From CSP1-4 sp963777975 (GTDB lineage Bacteria; Chloroflexota; Limnocylindria; Limnocylindrales; CSP1-4): a stretch of 64,000 nucleotides of DNA. How positions within the stretch are numbered: position 1 is the first letter of the stretch; every line of letters starts with the position of its first letter. Under the pieces are notes generated by a model. The model searched no databases and was not told the origin of the DNA. It saw nothing but the letters and a program-made list of their open reading frames with translations. Below, piece after piece: positions 28,581-39,341 of this stretch. Position numbers and translations under genes: made by a program. The stretch spans positions 1 to 64,000 of the forward strand of contig CAVZSO010000008.1 in NCBI GenBank assembly GCA_963777975.1, given 5' to 3'.

Positions 28581-31500
28581 ATGGCGACCTGCGGTTCGTG
28601 CGGTGGGACGAACCCCGACGGCTTCCGCTTCTGCGGCAGCTGCGGCTCACCGCTGCCCGTCAGCGGCCCCGGCGCCACGCGCGAGACCCGCAAGACCGTG
28701 ACCATCCTGTTCAGCGACGTGACGGGCTCGACGGCCATGGGTGAGCGTCTCGATCCGGAGTCGATGCGGCGCATCCTGGGGCGCACGTTCGCCGCCGCCC
28801 GGGAGATCCTCGAGCGGCACGGCGGGACGGTCGAGAAGTTCATCGGCGACGCCGTGATGGCGGTCTTCGGCGTGCCGAGCATCCACGAAGACGACGCCCT
28901 GCGCGCCGTCCGGGCGGCGGCCGAGCTCAACCAGGCGCTCGAGATGATCAACGCCGACATGCTGCGCGATCACGGCGTGCGCATCGGCCTGCGGACGGGC
29001 GTCAATACCGGCGAGGTGGTGGCCGGCGACCCGTCGGCCGGCGAGTCGTTCGTGACCGGCGATGCCGTCAACGTCGCGGCGCGCCTGGAGCAGGCCGCGC
29101 AGCCGGGCGAGATCATGCTCGGCGAGGGGACCTATCGGCTGGTACGTGACGCGGTCGAGGTCGACGAGCCGATCGAGCTCGAGCTCAAGGGCAAGTCGGC
29201 CCTCGTGCGCGCGTACCGCCTCCGGCGTGTCGACCCGGACGCCCCAGCCCATCTGCGACGGCTCGATGCGCCGCTGGTCGGGCGGGTCCGGGAGCTGCGC
29301 CTGCTGGCCCAGGCGTTCGAGCGCGTCCAATCGGACAGCGCCTGCCAGCTCTTCACCGTCCTGGGCACAGCTGGCGTCGGCAAGAGCCGGTTGATCGCCG
29401 CGTTCCTCGAGCAGGAGGCGGGCGACGCTCTCGTCCTGCGCGGTCGATGCCTGCCGTACGGGCAGAACATCACCTTCTGGCCGATCGGTGAGATCGTCCG
29501 CGCGGCGGCGGGCATCCATGCCGATGACGACACGGATAGCGCCCGGAATCGACTGCGGGCGCTCCTGGACGACGATCCCGAGGCCGACCTGGTGGCCGAG
29601 CGCATCGGCCAGGCCATCGGGCTGGAGGAGGTCGATGCCCCGGTCGAGGAGACGTTCTGGGCCATCCGACGGCTCTTCGAGAGCCTCGCTCGAGATCGGA
29701 CGCTGGTCGTCGTCATCGACGACCTGCACTGGGCCGCGCCGACGCTGCTCGATCTCATCGAGCACGCCACCGATTGGATCCGCGAGTCACCGATCCTGCT
29801 GGTGGCGATGGGCCGCCCGGAGTTCCTCGACAGCCGGCCCACATGGGGTGGTGGCAAGCTCAACGCGACGACCATCCTGCTCGAGCCGCTGAGCGAGATC
29901 GAGGCCGAGGAGCTGGTCGCCCAGCTGGTCGGCGAGACCGGCCTCGATGTCCGGCTCCGACGTCGCATCAGCGATGCAGCGGAGGGCAACCCGCTCTTCG
30001 TCGAGGAGCTGGTGGCGATGCTCGTCGACGACGGGGTCCTGCGCAGCGACGGCGGCACGTGGGTCGTCGCCGGCGACCTGAGCGGCGTCGCGGTGCCACC
30101 GACCATCGCGGCCCTGATCGCGGCCCGCCTGGATCGGCTGGGGCTCGGCGATCGGACGGTCATGGAACGGGCCTCGGTCATCGGGCGGGTCTTCTGGCGA
30201 GCGGCCGTCAGCGAGCTGCTCGACGATACCGCGCGCGCGGAGCTCGCCCCGCGCCTGGCAGACCTCGTCCGCCGGGAGCTCATCCGCCCCGATCGGGCGA
30301 CGGGCTTCTTCACCGATGCCTTCCGCTTCCGCCATGCGCTCATCCGCGACGCCGCGTACGAAGCGCTTTCGAAAGAGGAACGGGCCGAGCTCCACCTTCG
30401 GTTCGCGGACTGGCTGGAGCGGACGAGCGTCGAACGCCTGTCGGAGATCGAGGCCATCGTCGGCCACCACCAGGAGCAAGCAGCGCGCCTGCGCTCGGAG
30501 CTCGGTCCCCTCGATGGGCCGTATCGCGAAGCGGCCGTCCGCGGTGCCGGCCACCTGGCGGCCGCTGGCCGCCGAGCCCTCGCTCGTGGCGACCTGCCGG
30601 CCGCGGTCGGGCTGCTCGATCGCGCGGCGGAGCTGCTGCCGCCCGACGAGCCCGGCCGCGCGTCGATGCTGGCGGCGCTCGGGTCAGCGCTCACCGAGCA
30701 GGGCGACTTCGCCCGTGCCGCCGACGTCTTCTCCGGCGCCGAGGAAGCCGAGCGCCAGGGCGGCGACGTCGAGCAGGCCTATACCTCCCTGACCCGGCTC
30801 CACCTCTTCTTCTTCACCGACCCGGACGGCGTGGCCGAGGCGACCCAGCGCGAGGTGGAGCGGCTCATCCCGCTCTTCGAGGCGCGCGGTGACGAGCTCG
30901 GCCTGGCCAAGGCCCGCCGCCGGCTGGCGATGGTCTATCGGACGCGTCGCGACATCCGGTCCATGGAGGCCGAGCTCGAGCGAGCGATCGTCCATGCGCG
31001 CGCGGCCGGCGACACGCGCGAGGAGGCCCGAAGCCTGGGGCTGCTGGCGACGGCGGCCTTCATGGGTCCGACCCCGGTCGCCGACGGCATCGAACGCTGT
31101 CGACGCATCCGGGCGGAGGCGGCCGGCAACCGCATCGTCGAGCGTGCCGTTCTGCCCGCCCTGGCCGGGCTCACCGCGATGGCCGGCGACATCGACGGCG
31201 CGCGACAGCTCCTGGTCGAGCACAGCCGCCTGTGCGTCGAGCTGGGCCTGCGGCTCGATGCCGCCGAGGGTGCCATCGTGGCCGGCTGGGTCGAGCTGCT
31301 GGCCAACGAGCCCGGCAACGCCGAAGAGCCGCTGGCACAAGCGGTCAGCGACCTGACCGCGATGGGCGAGCGTTCGAACCTGGGCATGGCCGCAGCCCTG
31401 CTCGGAGCGGCGCGTCAGCAGCAGGGCCACCAGGCCGAAGCGATCGCCGCCACGCGCATCGCGGAGTCGGCGGCCGCGCCGGACGACCTCGGGACGCAGG

Positions 31501-31799
31501 TCGCCTGGCGGATCCCGCGCTCGGGCGCCCTCCTGGCGACTGGCGACATCGTCGAAGGACGACGCCTGGCCGACGAGGCCGCCAGGCTGGCCGGCCAGAC
31601 CGACAGCCTCGAGCTGCGAGGCCAGGCACAGGGCGCATTGGCGCTGGCAGAGCTGGCGCGCGGCGAGACGGCCATGGCCCGGGCGGCGTTCGAGAAGGCC
31701 GCCGCGGCATTCGAGCGAAAGGGCGACGGCGTCTCGACGGCCGCAGCCCGCGCCCACATCGCGGCCCTCGACGCGCTCTCGGCCGGGGCGCCGACGTGA
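28581..31799 (+). CDS. Class III cyclase / AAA ATPase / TPR signalling protein
   Basis: A 1072-residue soluble protein. It opens with a zinc ribbon (C-G-S-C-G-G ... C-G-S-C-G-S, residues ~4-25). The cyclase homology domain (~35-215) keeps both metal Asp residues (L-F-S-D-V-T-G-S-T and K-F-I-G-D-A-V-M-A-V-F-G) and the late N-V-A-A-R-L-E, so adenylate or guanylate cyclase activity is possible. The AAA_16-type ATPase has Walker A G-T-A-G-V-G-K-S-R and Walker B V-V-V-I-D-D-L-H-W-A. The last ~450 residues are Ala/Leu-rich helices of TPR type. The frame is intact throughout. The stop overlaps the phosphatase start (GTGA), linking it to the kinase locus. Confidence 0.88.
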   Translation: MATCGSCGGTNPDGFRFCGSCGSPLPVSGPGATRETRKTVTILFSDVTGSTAMGERLDPESMRRILGRTFAAAREILERHGGTVEKFIGDAVMAVFGVPSIHEDDALRAVRAAAELNQALEMINADMLRDHGVRIGLRTGVNTGEVVAGDPSAGESFVTGDAVNVAARLEQAAQPGEIMLGEGTYRLVRDAVEVDEPIELELKGKSALVRAYRLRRVDPDAPAHLRRLDAPLVGRVRELRLLAQAFERVQSDSACQLFTVLGTAGVGKSRLIAAFLEQEAGDALVLRGRCLPYGQNITFWPIGEIVRAAAGIHADDDTDSARNRLRALLDDDPEADLVAERIGQAIGLEEVDAPVEETFWAIRRLFESLARDRTLVVVIDDLHWAAPTLLDLIEHATDWIRESPILLVAMGRPEFLDSRPTWGGGKLNATTILLEPLSEIEAEELVAQLVGETGLDVRLRRRISDAAEGNPLFVEELVAMLVDDGVLRSDGGTWVVAGDLSGVAVPPTIAALIAARLDRLGLGDRTVMERASVIGRVFWRAAVSELLDDTARAELAPRLADLVRRELIRPDRATGFFTDAFRFRHALIRDAAYEALSKEERAELHLRFADWLERTSVERLSEIEAIVGHHQEQAARLRSELGPLDGPYREAAVRGAGHLAAAGRRALARGDLPAAVGLLDRAAELLPPDEPGRASMLAALGSALTEQGDFARAADVFSGAEEAERQGGDVEQAYTSLTRLHLFFFTDPDGVAEATQREVERLIPLFEARGDELGLAKARRRLAMVYRTRRDIRSMEAELERAIVHARAAGDTREEARSLGLLATAAFMGPTPVADGIERCRRIRAEAAGNRIVERAVLPALAGLTAMAGDIDGARQLLVEHSRLCVELGLRLDAAEGAIVAGWVELLANEPGNAEEPLAQAVSDLTAMGERSNLGMAAALLGAARQQQGHQAEAIAATRIAESAAAPDDLGTQVAWRIPRSGALLATGDIVEGRRLADEAARLAGQTDSLELRGQAQGALALAELARGETAMARAAFEKAAAAFERKGDGVSTAAARAHIAALDALSAGAPT

Positions 31800-32530
31800 G
31801 CACCAAGATCCTGACCATCAGCGCCGGGGCGGCCACCGATCCCGGCATGGTTCGGCCGGGCAACGAGGACGCCTTCCTGGTGTCGCCGCCGCTCTATGTG
31901 GTGGCGGACGGCATGGGCGGTCATCGCGCCGGTGAGGTCGCGGCACGGCTGGCGGTCACGACACTCTCCACGCGCACGCCGGATATCGCGGCCAGGGGAC
32001 AGGACGCGCTCCTGGAAGCGCTCCATGAAGCCAACGGCATCATCCTGCGCTCATCGAACGAGGACGAACGGCTGCGAGGCATGGCCACGACCTGCACCGC
32101 GGCGCTGGTGCGCGGCCGGGTCGCGCGGATCGCCCATGTCGGCGATTCCCGTGCCTATCTCTTCCATGAAGGTCGGCTCAGCCAGCTGACCGATGACCAC
32201 AGCGTCGTCGCCCAGCTCGTCCGGGAGGGCTACCTGACGCCGGAGGAGGCCGCCGTCCATCCGCGGCGCAACGTGATCATGCGGGCGCTGGGCAGCATCG
32301 ACGACGTCGAGATCGATACGTCTGAAGCCATCCTCGACGCCGGCGATCGCCTCGTGCTGTGCAGCGACGGCCTGACCAACTGCCTGGATGATCCGACGAT
32401 CGCCCGCCTGCTCGGCGATGGACGGGACGCCCAGTCAGCCGCGGAGCGTCTCGTCGAGCGCGCCAATGCGGCCGGTGGTCCGGACAACATCACGGTCGTC
32501 GTCATCGACGTCCGCGCGCTGAGCAGCTGA
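31796..32530 (+). CDS. PP2C-family Ser/Thr protein phosphatase
   Basis: A 244-residue soluble PPM phosphatase. Metal-binding motifs are complete: R-P-G-N-E-D-A-F, V-V-A-D-G-M-G-G-H, C-S-D-G-L-T-N and G-G-P-D-N-I-T-V-V. The A-H-V-G-D-S-R-A-Y motif is also present. The GTG start overlaps the cyclase stop, and the first kinase begins 25 bp after its end, so it is the probable counter-enzyme for the nine kinases. No membrane segment is present, so it must act on their cytoplasmic domains or substrates. Confidence 0.93.
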   Translation: MSTKILTISAGAATDPGMVRPGNEDAFLVSPPLYVVADGMGGHRAGEVAARLAVTTLSTRTPDIAARGQDALLEALHEANGIILRSSNEDERLRGMATTCTAALVRGRVARIAHVGDSRAYLFHEGRLSQLTDDHSVVAQLVREGYLTPEEAAVHPRRNVIMRALGSIDDVEIDTSEAILDAGDRLVLCSDGLTNCLDDPTIARLLGDGRDAQSAAERLVERANAAGGPDNITVVVIDVRALSS

Positions 32531-32555
32531 CCAGGCGCGCGGGAGGACGCGGTCG

Positions 32556-34139
32556 ATGACGCGCGCAGCCGACCCCCGCATCGGCACCGAACTCGGCCCC
32601 TACCGGATCGAGGCGGTCATCGGGCGCGGCGGGATGGGCGTCGTCTATCGCGCCGAGCAGCTCGGCCTGGCGCGCAAGGTCGCGCTCAAGATCCTGGCGC
32701 CGGTCCTCGTCGACGACGAGGCGTTCCGCCAGCGGTTCGTGCGCGAGTCGCAGATGGCGGCGGCCATCGACCACCCCAACATCCTGCCCATCTACGAGGC
32801 CGGCGAGGTCGACGGCGTCTACTTCCTGGCCATGCGCTTCGTCGACGGAGCGGACCTCGAGACCCGCCTCCGATCGGGCCCGCTGGAGCCGCGCACAGGC
32901 CGTCCGACTGCTGGGCCAGGTGGCCTCGGCGCTCGACGCCGCCGGGGAGGCCGGGCTCGTCCATCGGGACGTGAAGCCGGCCAACATCCTGATCGCGTCC
33001 AGCCGCGGCATCGAGAAGGCCGATCACGCCTACCTGTCCGACTTCGGGCTGACCAAGCATCGCGGCAGCCAGACCGGCCTGACGCAGACGGGCGCGTTCA
33101 TGGGCACGCTCGACTACGTGGCGCCCGAGCAGGTCGAGGGCCGCCCGGTCGACAGTCGCACGGATCAGTACTCGCTGGCCTGTGTCGCCTTCCACTGCCT
33201 GACCGGCGTCACGCCGTTCCCGCGCGACACGGACATCGCCATCGCCATGGCACACCTCCATGATCCGCCGCCATCGGCCTCGGCCATCCGCCCGGAGCTG
33301 CCGCGCAGACGTCGACGCCGTGCTGGCGAGGGGCATGGCCAAACGACCCGACGACCGATATCCGACCAGCGAGGCGTTCGCGCTGGCCCTCGCGAGGCGC
33401 TCGGCGTGCGAGTCTCGGAGCCGCACTCGATCCCGCCGACGACGACATCGGACCGGCGGCCGCTCTCGACGGCTCACGCTGACGCTGGGTCTGGCGTCGT
33501 CGCCATCGTCGCCATCGGCGTCGTCGGCTTCGCGCTCGTCGGCCGCGGGTCGCTGCCGGCCCTGCATCGACCGAGCGCCGTCGCGGGCCAGATCCGATCC
33601 CTCGACGTCGGCCGCGTGTCTCGCCTTCGGCTTCGCCGACCGAGCGACCCCTTCCCACCCTGCTCGAGTCGAGCCTCATCCTGTCGCTGCCGCAGGCGAG
33701 CGCGCCCGGAGTGCGTACGCGGTGACGGCGCGCGCTCCTGACGACGCAGCAGGGACCATCCGTCAAGCCGCGTGCGCACGTGGTCTGCCGCATGCTCGGG
33801 GGCACCGGGCCGGATGTCGTCGAGGCGTCCTGGTTGCTGCCACCTGACCGACTTCTTCGACGGCGATGACGTCGATCGTCGCGATGGCGCGATCGGCACG
33901 GCATCGCTGAAGGCGACTGCGCGACCGAGGCGCGGGCGTTCGGCGGCTGGAGCGGTCCCGTTCAAACAGAAGACGACGGGGGCAGCTACCTCTGCCGCCC
34001 GGCGCCGACGGGGGTGCGCCGAGCTGATATGGTCGGTGCGACGATCGCTCGGGCGTCTACCAGGCCACCGACCAGGACGGCGACGGCATACGCTCTCTAC
34101 GACTGGTGGCTCGCCAACCGCGACGAGATCAGCCCATGA
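32556..34139 (+). CDS. Ser/Thr protein kinase 1 of the array (frameshifted)
   Basis: A membrane receptor-like kinase. The N-lobe has G-R-G-G-M-G-V-V-Y and V-A-L-K-I-L; after a slip near 32893 come H-R-D-V-K-P-A-N, S-D-F-G-L-T-K and A-P-E-Q-V-E-G, so all catalytic residues are present. Further slips lie near 33303 and 33400. The membrane helix is V-V-A-I-V-A-I-G-V-V-G-F-A-L-V-G. The ectodomain is the most divergent and most broken of the nine: only F-P-T-L-L-E-S-S-L-I-L-S-L-P, C-V-R-G, G-D-C-A and a final L-Y-D-W-W can be recognised across several frames. It is 25 bp after the PP2C gene, and its stop overlaps the next start. Confidence 0.8.
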
Positions 34140-35639
34140 CGGTCGGTGCTCCCGACCCACGGGTCGGCACTGACCTCGGTCCGTACCGCATCGAGGCGGT
34201 CATCGGGCGTGGCGGCATGGGCGTCGTCTACCGCGCGGAGCAAGCAAGGCTCGGGCGGAAGGTCGCCCTCAAGATCGTCTCGCCCGAAGTTGCCTCGGAC
34301 CCGAACGCGCGCGCCAGGTTCCTGCGCGAGAGCCAGATGGCGGCGGCCATCGACCATCCGAACATCCTGCCGATCCATGAGGCCGATGAGGTCCACGGCG
34401 TCCTCTTCATCGCCATGCGACTCGTGGAGGGGACCGACCTCGCTGCCAGGTTGCGCGACGGTGCCCTCAGCCCGCCGGCCGCGATCGCGATCCTCGCGCA
34501 GGTGGCAAGCGCCCTTGACGCGGCCCACGCTCGCGGCCTCGTCCACCGTGACGTCAAGCCGGCGAACATCCTTCTCGCGCCGGGACTCGGTGCGGACCAG
34601 GGCGACCACGTCTATCTGACCGACTTCGGGCTGACCAAGCGGGGCGGCGCTGACTCGAGCCTGACGGCTGTCGGCGGTTTCGCGGGCACGCTCGACTACA
34701 TCGCACCGGAGCAGGTCGATGGCCGTGACCTCGACGGCCGTGCCGATCAATACAGCCTGGCGTGCATGGCCTTCGAATGCCTCACTGGGCACCTGCCCTT
34801 CGCCCGCGACACGGACATCGCCATCGCCATGGCCCACCTCAAGGACCCGCCGCCGTCCGCCGCCTCGCTCAAGCCGGAGCTGTCGTCGGCGATCGACGAG
34901 GTACTTGCGCGGGGCCTTGCCAAAGCGCGAGAGGACCGATATCCGACGTGCATGGCCTTCGCGGGCGACCTCCGAGACGCGCTCGGCGTGACGGCCTCGC
35001 AGGCTCGACCGACCCAGTCGCCTGCGCCAAGAAAGTTACTCATCGGCGTGGGCGTTGCTGCACGCCATGATCATCGTCGCTGGCCTGGCCATTGGCTTCG
35101 GGCTTCTAGGAGCATCCGCCAGCCCTTCGAGCTCGGGGCCGGAAGGCGCTGCATCGACCTCCTCGGCCACGCCGACGATCTCGTCGGCCACGCCAACGAT
35201 CGCGTCGGGGACCGAGGGCGCTCGCCCGACCGACTATGCCTTCCCGAACCCGGCCGAGCGGGCGCTGCTCGCGCAGTTGCCAGCGGGCTTGCAGAGCGTC
35301 TGCGGGCGAGGCAGCTACGATGCCGTGCCGGGCGACCCACTGAGCGCGCTAGGTCCAGGCGGTGGGGTCCAAGGTGGCGGTGGGTTGCCACCCGCCGCCC
35401 TCAGGCGCGCGCCGATCGCGTCCCTCGCCTGCCCCCAGATCGTCACCTCTGGGGCGAACTCGATCTCCATCCGTGATTTCGGGGACGTGGCAAGCGTAGC
35501 CAAGGGTGCGTGGACCACCGACGCAGCGGTCTCGGGTGTGGCCTCCAGGCAGGGTGTACCTGGAGGCAACTGCGCCTCATCGAAGCGCGCAAACGGTCGC
35601 TGGCAACGAGCCGGAGTCGACACGGGAGCCATCGTCTGT
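34136..35639 (+). CDS. Ser/Thr protein kinase 2 of the array (truncated, fused to kinase 3)
   Basis: ATG 34136. The kinase domain is complete and in one frame: G-R-G-G-M-G-V-V-Y, V-A-L-K-I-V, H-R-D-V-K-P-A-N and T-D-F-G-L-T-K. A slip near 35060 precedes the helix (I-I-V-A-G-L-A-I-G-F-G-L-L). The ectodomain is well kept (F-P-N-P-A-E-R-A-L-L, C-G-R-G-S-Y, A-S-L-A-C, N-G-R-W, D-T-G-A-I-V-C) but stops at that last Cys and runs in frame into the start of kinase 3 (P-D-P-R-L-G-T-D), with no stop codon. The last ~45 ectodomain residues and kinase 3's start codon are missing: either a real deletion or a collapsed repeat. Confidence 0.8.
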
Positions 35640-37277
35640 CCCGACCCGCGGCTGGGCACCGACTCGGCAGCCTACCACCTCGAGTCGGTCGTCGGCCGGG
35701 GTCGGCATGGGCGTCGTCTATCGGGCCACGGACACGGCGCTCGATCGGCCGGTGGCCATCAAGCTCATCGCCCCCCTGGCCGCCGACGACGAGGCGTTCC
35801 GTGCGCGCTTCCTGCGCGAGTCGAAGATGGCCGCCGCCATCGACCATCCCAACATCATCCCCATCTACGAGGCCGGCGAGCGGGATGGCAGCTACTTCCT
35901 GGCGATGCGCTTCGTGGACGGCACCGACCTCGAGCGCCGGCTGCGCCAGGGCCCGATCGAGCCGCGGGCGGCGGTCGCCCTGCTCGGCCAGATCGCCTCG
36001 GCCCTCGATGCCGCCCACGCCGCGGGGCTCGTCCACCGCGACGTCAAGCCGGCCAACGTGCTGGTCGCCTCGGGCCAGGGCGCCGACCGCTCGGACCATG
36101 CCTACCTGACCGACTTCGGGCTGACGAAGCAATCGGGCTCCGAGACCGGGCCTGACGCGGGCCGGCGGCTTCGTGGGCACGCTCGAGTACATCGCGCCCG
36201 AGCAGATCGAGGGCAAGCCGGCCGATGGCCGCGCCGACCAGTACGCCCTGGCCGGCATCGCGGTCGCCTGCCTGACCGGGCAGGTGCCCTTCCCGCGCGA
36301 CAGCGATGTGGCCGTCATCAACGCCCACCTCCACGACTTGCCGCCGTCGCTTCACGGCCGCCTCGCGAGCCTGCCCGCGGCGGCGGACGCGGTCATCGCC
36401 CGCGGGATGGCCAAGGCGCCCGACGATCGCTACCCCGACTGCCGCTCGTTCGTCGAGGACCTGGCCTGGGCGCTCGGCGTCACGGCGACGCGCCCGCAGT
36501 CCGCCGCCGCAGGCCGCGGACCGCGCGACCGGCGCCCGATCGCCGTCGCGGCGGCCGTCCTCGGCATCGGCGCGCTGGCGGTCGTGGCCGCGGCCCTGAC
36601 GTCCGGCGGCACCGGCGCACCGGCGGCCAGCCCGATCGCCGAGTCGTCGCCGGCGCGGCGATCTACGCATCCGCCGATCTGCGTCGACGACGCCGAGCGT
36701 CGACGGACTGCCTTCCCGAACGCCGCCGAGGCGCACGCTGCTGGCGCTCGCTGCCCAGACGATCTCGCGGCGACGTGCAGTCGAGCGGCCAACGACGTCA
36801 TCGACGCTGACCGCGACCGCGCCGAGTCGGACGGCGGTCATCGGCCAGGGTCGGTACGCGCTCGTACCCCTCGTGCCGTCGGTCAGTTGCACACCAGACT
36901 TCGCACTCGGCGCCAACTCGGTCCTGCGTGAGGCAATTCAACGGTCAGCGAGGGTGGCAGTTCGGCCGCCGATGGACGGCGCTCGGGAGTTCAACACGGA
37001 AAGCGTCATCAGCGCACGCGCCATCGGTCGCAGTGCGCCCGCCGGCGATGGCGCTGCGAGCACGCTCGCGATCAGCACCTGGTCCGACCGGCACTCGGAT
37101 CGGCGGGCGATCGTGATCTGCTATGTCGACGGCGCCAGTGGCGACGGCGCGTCATGGCTCACTGGTCATATCGAGGACGCCCAGCGTCCTTGGTCCTTGC
37201 CAGAACTCGCGAGGCGACCGCGACTTCAGCGCGCTCTACGACTGCTTCACAGAGTCGCCCAGTTCATCGCGCCATGA
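35640..37277 (+). CDS. Ser/Thr protein kinase 3 of the array (no own start, frameshifted)
   Basis: The kinase region starts directly after the kinase 2 ectodomain without a start codon. The glycine loop is split by a slip near 35700 (G-R-G then G-M-G-V-V-Y-R). V-A-I-K-L-I, H-R-D-V-K-P-A-N-V-L-V and T-D-F-G-L-T-K are intact; another slip lies near 36150. The helix is V-A-A-A-V-L-G-I-G-A-L-A-V-V-A-A-A-L. The ectodomain begins A-F-P-N-A-A-E-A and is fragmented further on; the frame that ends at 37277 gives A-Q-F-I-A-P. It may be expressed only as a fusion with kinase 2, or the junction may be artefactual. Confidence 0.75.
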
Positions 37278-39341
37278 CCACGCCGCGTCCCGACCCGCGC
37301 ATCGGCACGGACCTCGGGCCGTATCGGATCGAGGCGGTCATCGGGCGTGGCGGCATGGGCGTCGTGTACCGCGCGGAGGAGCGCCGACTCAAGCGGCGCG
37401 TGGCGCTCAAGATCCTGCCACCCGCCCTGGCGGACGACCTCGACTACCGGGCCCGATTCGAGCGCGAGTCGCAGATGGCGGCCGCCATCGACGACCCCAA
37501 CATCCTGCCCATCTACGAGGCCGGCGAGATCGAGGGCGTCCTGTTCATCGCCATGCGCTATGTCGAGGGCACGGACCTGGAGGCGCGGCTTCGGGATGGA
37601 CCGCTCGAGCCGAGGCAGGTCATCCACCTCCTGGGCCAGGTCGCCAGCGCCCTCGATGCCGCACATGCCCACGGCCTCGTCCATCGCGATGTGAAGCCCG
37701 GCAACGTCCTCATCGCCGCGGCACGAGGCGACGAGCGCGGCGAGCACGCCTACCTGACCGACTTCGGACTGACCAAGCTGCGCACCCAGGACACGTCGCT
37801 GACACGGGTCGGGACGATCATGGGCACGCTCGACTCCATGGCCCCGGAACAGCTCGAGGGCCGGGACATCGATGGCTCGGCCGACCAGTACGCCCTGGCC
37901 GCGATCGCCTTCCGGGCCCTCACCGGACAGCAGCCCTTCGAGCGTGACAGCGAGGCGGCGCTGATCACGGCCATCCTGCGCGACCCGCCGCCGTCCGCTT
38001 CCGCGGCTCGGCCCGACCTTCCGGCCGCCGGTCGACGCCGTGCTCGCGCGCGGCATGGCCAAGTCGCCCGGCGATCGGTTCGCGAGCTGTGCGGCCTTCG
38101 TCACCGAGCTGCGATCCGCGCTTGGCGTGACCTCGTCGACGACGGTGGGCACGGCGCCGGCCGCGCCGACGGATCGACGCCGGATCGCCGCCGCGATCGG
38201 TGCGCTGGGCGTGGTGCTCGTCGCAGTCGTGTCGGTCGGCTTCGTCCTCGGCGGTGGCACGAGTCCCCGGGGCCGGCACGTCGCCATCCATCGGCGCCGG
38301 CTCGAGCGCCTCCGCGAACCCCGATCCATCGGCCTATCCGAACGCCGACGAGGCCGCCCTCATCGCCCTCCTGCCACGGCGACATCGGCGAGCGATGCCG
38401 GCGTGGCTCCTACGACAGCGTCTTCGCGCGTGAGCGGTGCCAGCGCTCGGCCGTTGGCCAGCCTCGACTGCACGCTGCCCGGCCGGCGGCGTAGGCGAAT
38501 CGGGGACCGCGGATCGCCTCGAGGCGCGCAAGCTGCGCGACTCGACGCTCGTCACGGCGGACCGGGTCGTGGCACGGGCCGGAGCGGACCACGGGGTCCC
38601 GGCCGGTGACTGCGCCACGGACCTGCCAGGGCGTCGGGAGCTGGTCGATCGGCGAGGACGATCGTCGGGCAGGCAGCGTGCTGGATCGAGGGCGCCGACG
38701 CGGTCGTCGAGTGGTCGCACGACCGCGACGGCCTGGTCTTCCGGGTCGCCCGCGCCAACCGCGACGAAGGGCGGCGTCGATCGGGCTCTGGCAGACGACC
38801 GGCCTGGCAGCCTGGACAGCCGCGGCGCCATCAGCGACGTGCGGACGACTTCCCGAACGCCGCAGAGGCCGCGCTGTTGGCGGCCCTGCCCGAGGAGCGG
38901 CGGGGTACGTGCTCGCGGGGCCGATACAACCCGCTCGAGAGCAACAATGGCTCTCGGACTCCGATCGCGAGCCTGGAGTGCGCCCCCGGTGTAGGCGAAG
39001 GCGCCTCGTCGGTCCTCGTCCGCAGTTTCGGATCCGAAGCGGCGAAGAACGGATATCCAGGCGGTGTCCTCTCGATGGTCGGCGGGGGCGGCTCGATCAC
39101 GGGCGGTCCGCCCGTGCCGCCCGGCGATTGCTCCGTCAGCAAGCGTGCGAACGGGCGCTGGCAACGTGCCGGGGCCGACGTCGGTGCGATCCTGTGCTAC
39201 ACCGAGTCGACCACCGGCGACGCCATCCTCTGGTGGACCTATGACGCCGACGCGATCGTCGTCAAGGCCATCAACCAGCGCGGCGATTCGGCCGCGCTCT
39301 ACGACTGGTTCGAGCAGACAGCCCGGTTCATCCAGCCGTGA
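37274..39341 (+). CDS. Ser/Thr protein kinase 4 of the array, two ectodomains (frameshifted)
   Basis: ATG 37274. Kinase motifs G-R-G-G-M-G-V-V-Y, V-A-L-K-I-L, H-R-D-V-K-P-G-N and T-D-F-G-L-T-K are followed by a slip near 38030 and the helix A-I-G-A-L-G-V-V-L-V-A-V-V-S-V-G-F-V-L. Two ectodomain copies follow. The first starts Y-P-N-A-D-E-A-A-L-I-A-L-L-P (38335) and is broken by several slips. The second is clean: F-P-N-A-A-E-A-A-L-L-A-A-L-P (38850), C-S-R-G-R-Y, A-S-L-E-C, G-D-C, N-G-R-W, G-A-I-L-C-Y and L-Y-D-W-F. In the activation segment it has D-S-M-A-P-E-Q where the others have Y. Confidence 0.82.

Noticed and set aside
33640..34135. Non-coding spacer between kinases 1 and 2
   Set aside because: Broken pieces of the shared ectodomain (a start like F-P-T-L-L-E-S-S-L, a C-V-R-G, a G-D-C-A and a final L-Y-D-W-W) can be read across frames, so it is a damaged or poorly sequenced ectodomain.
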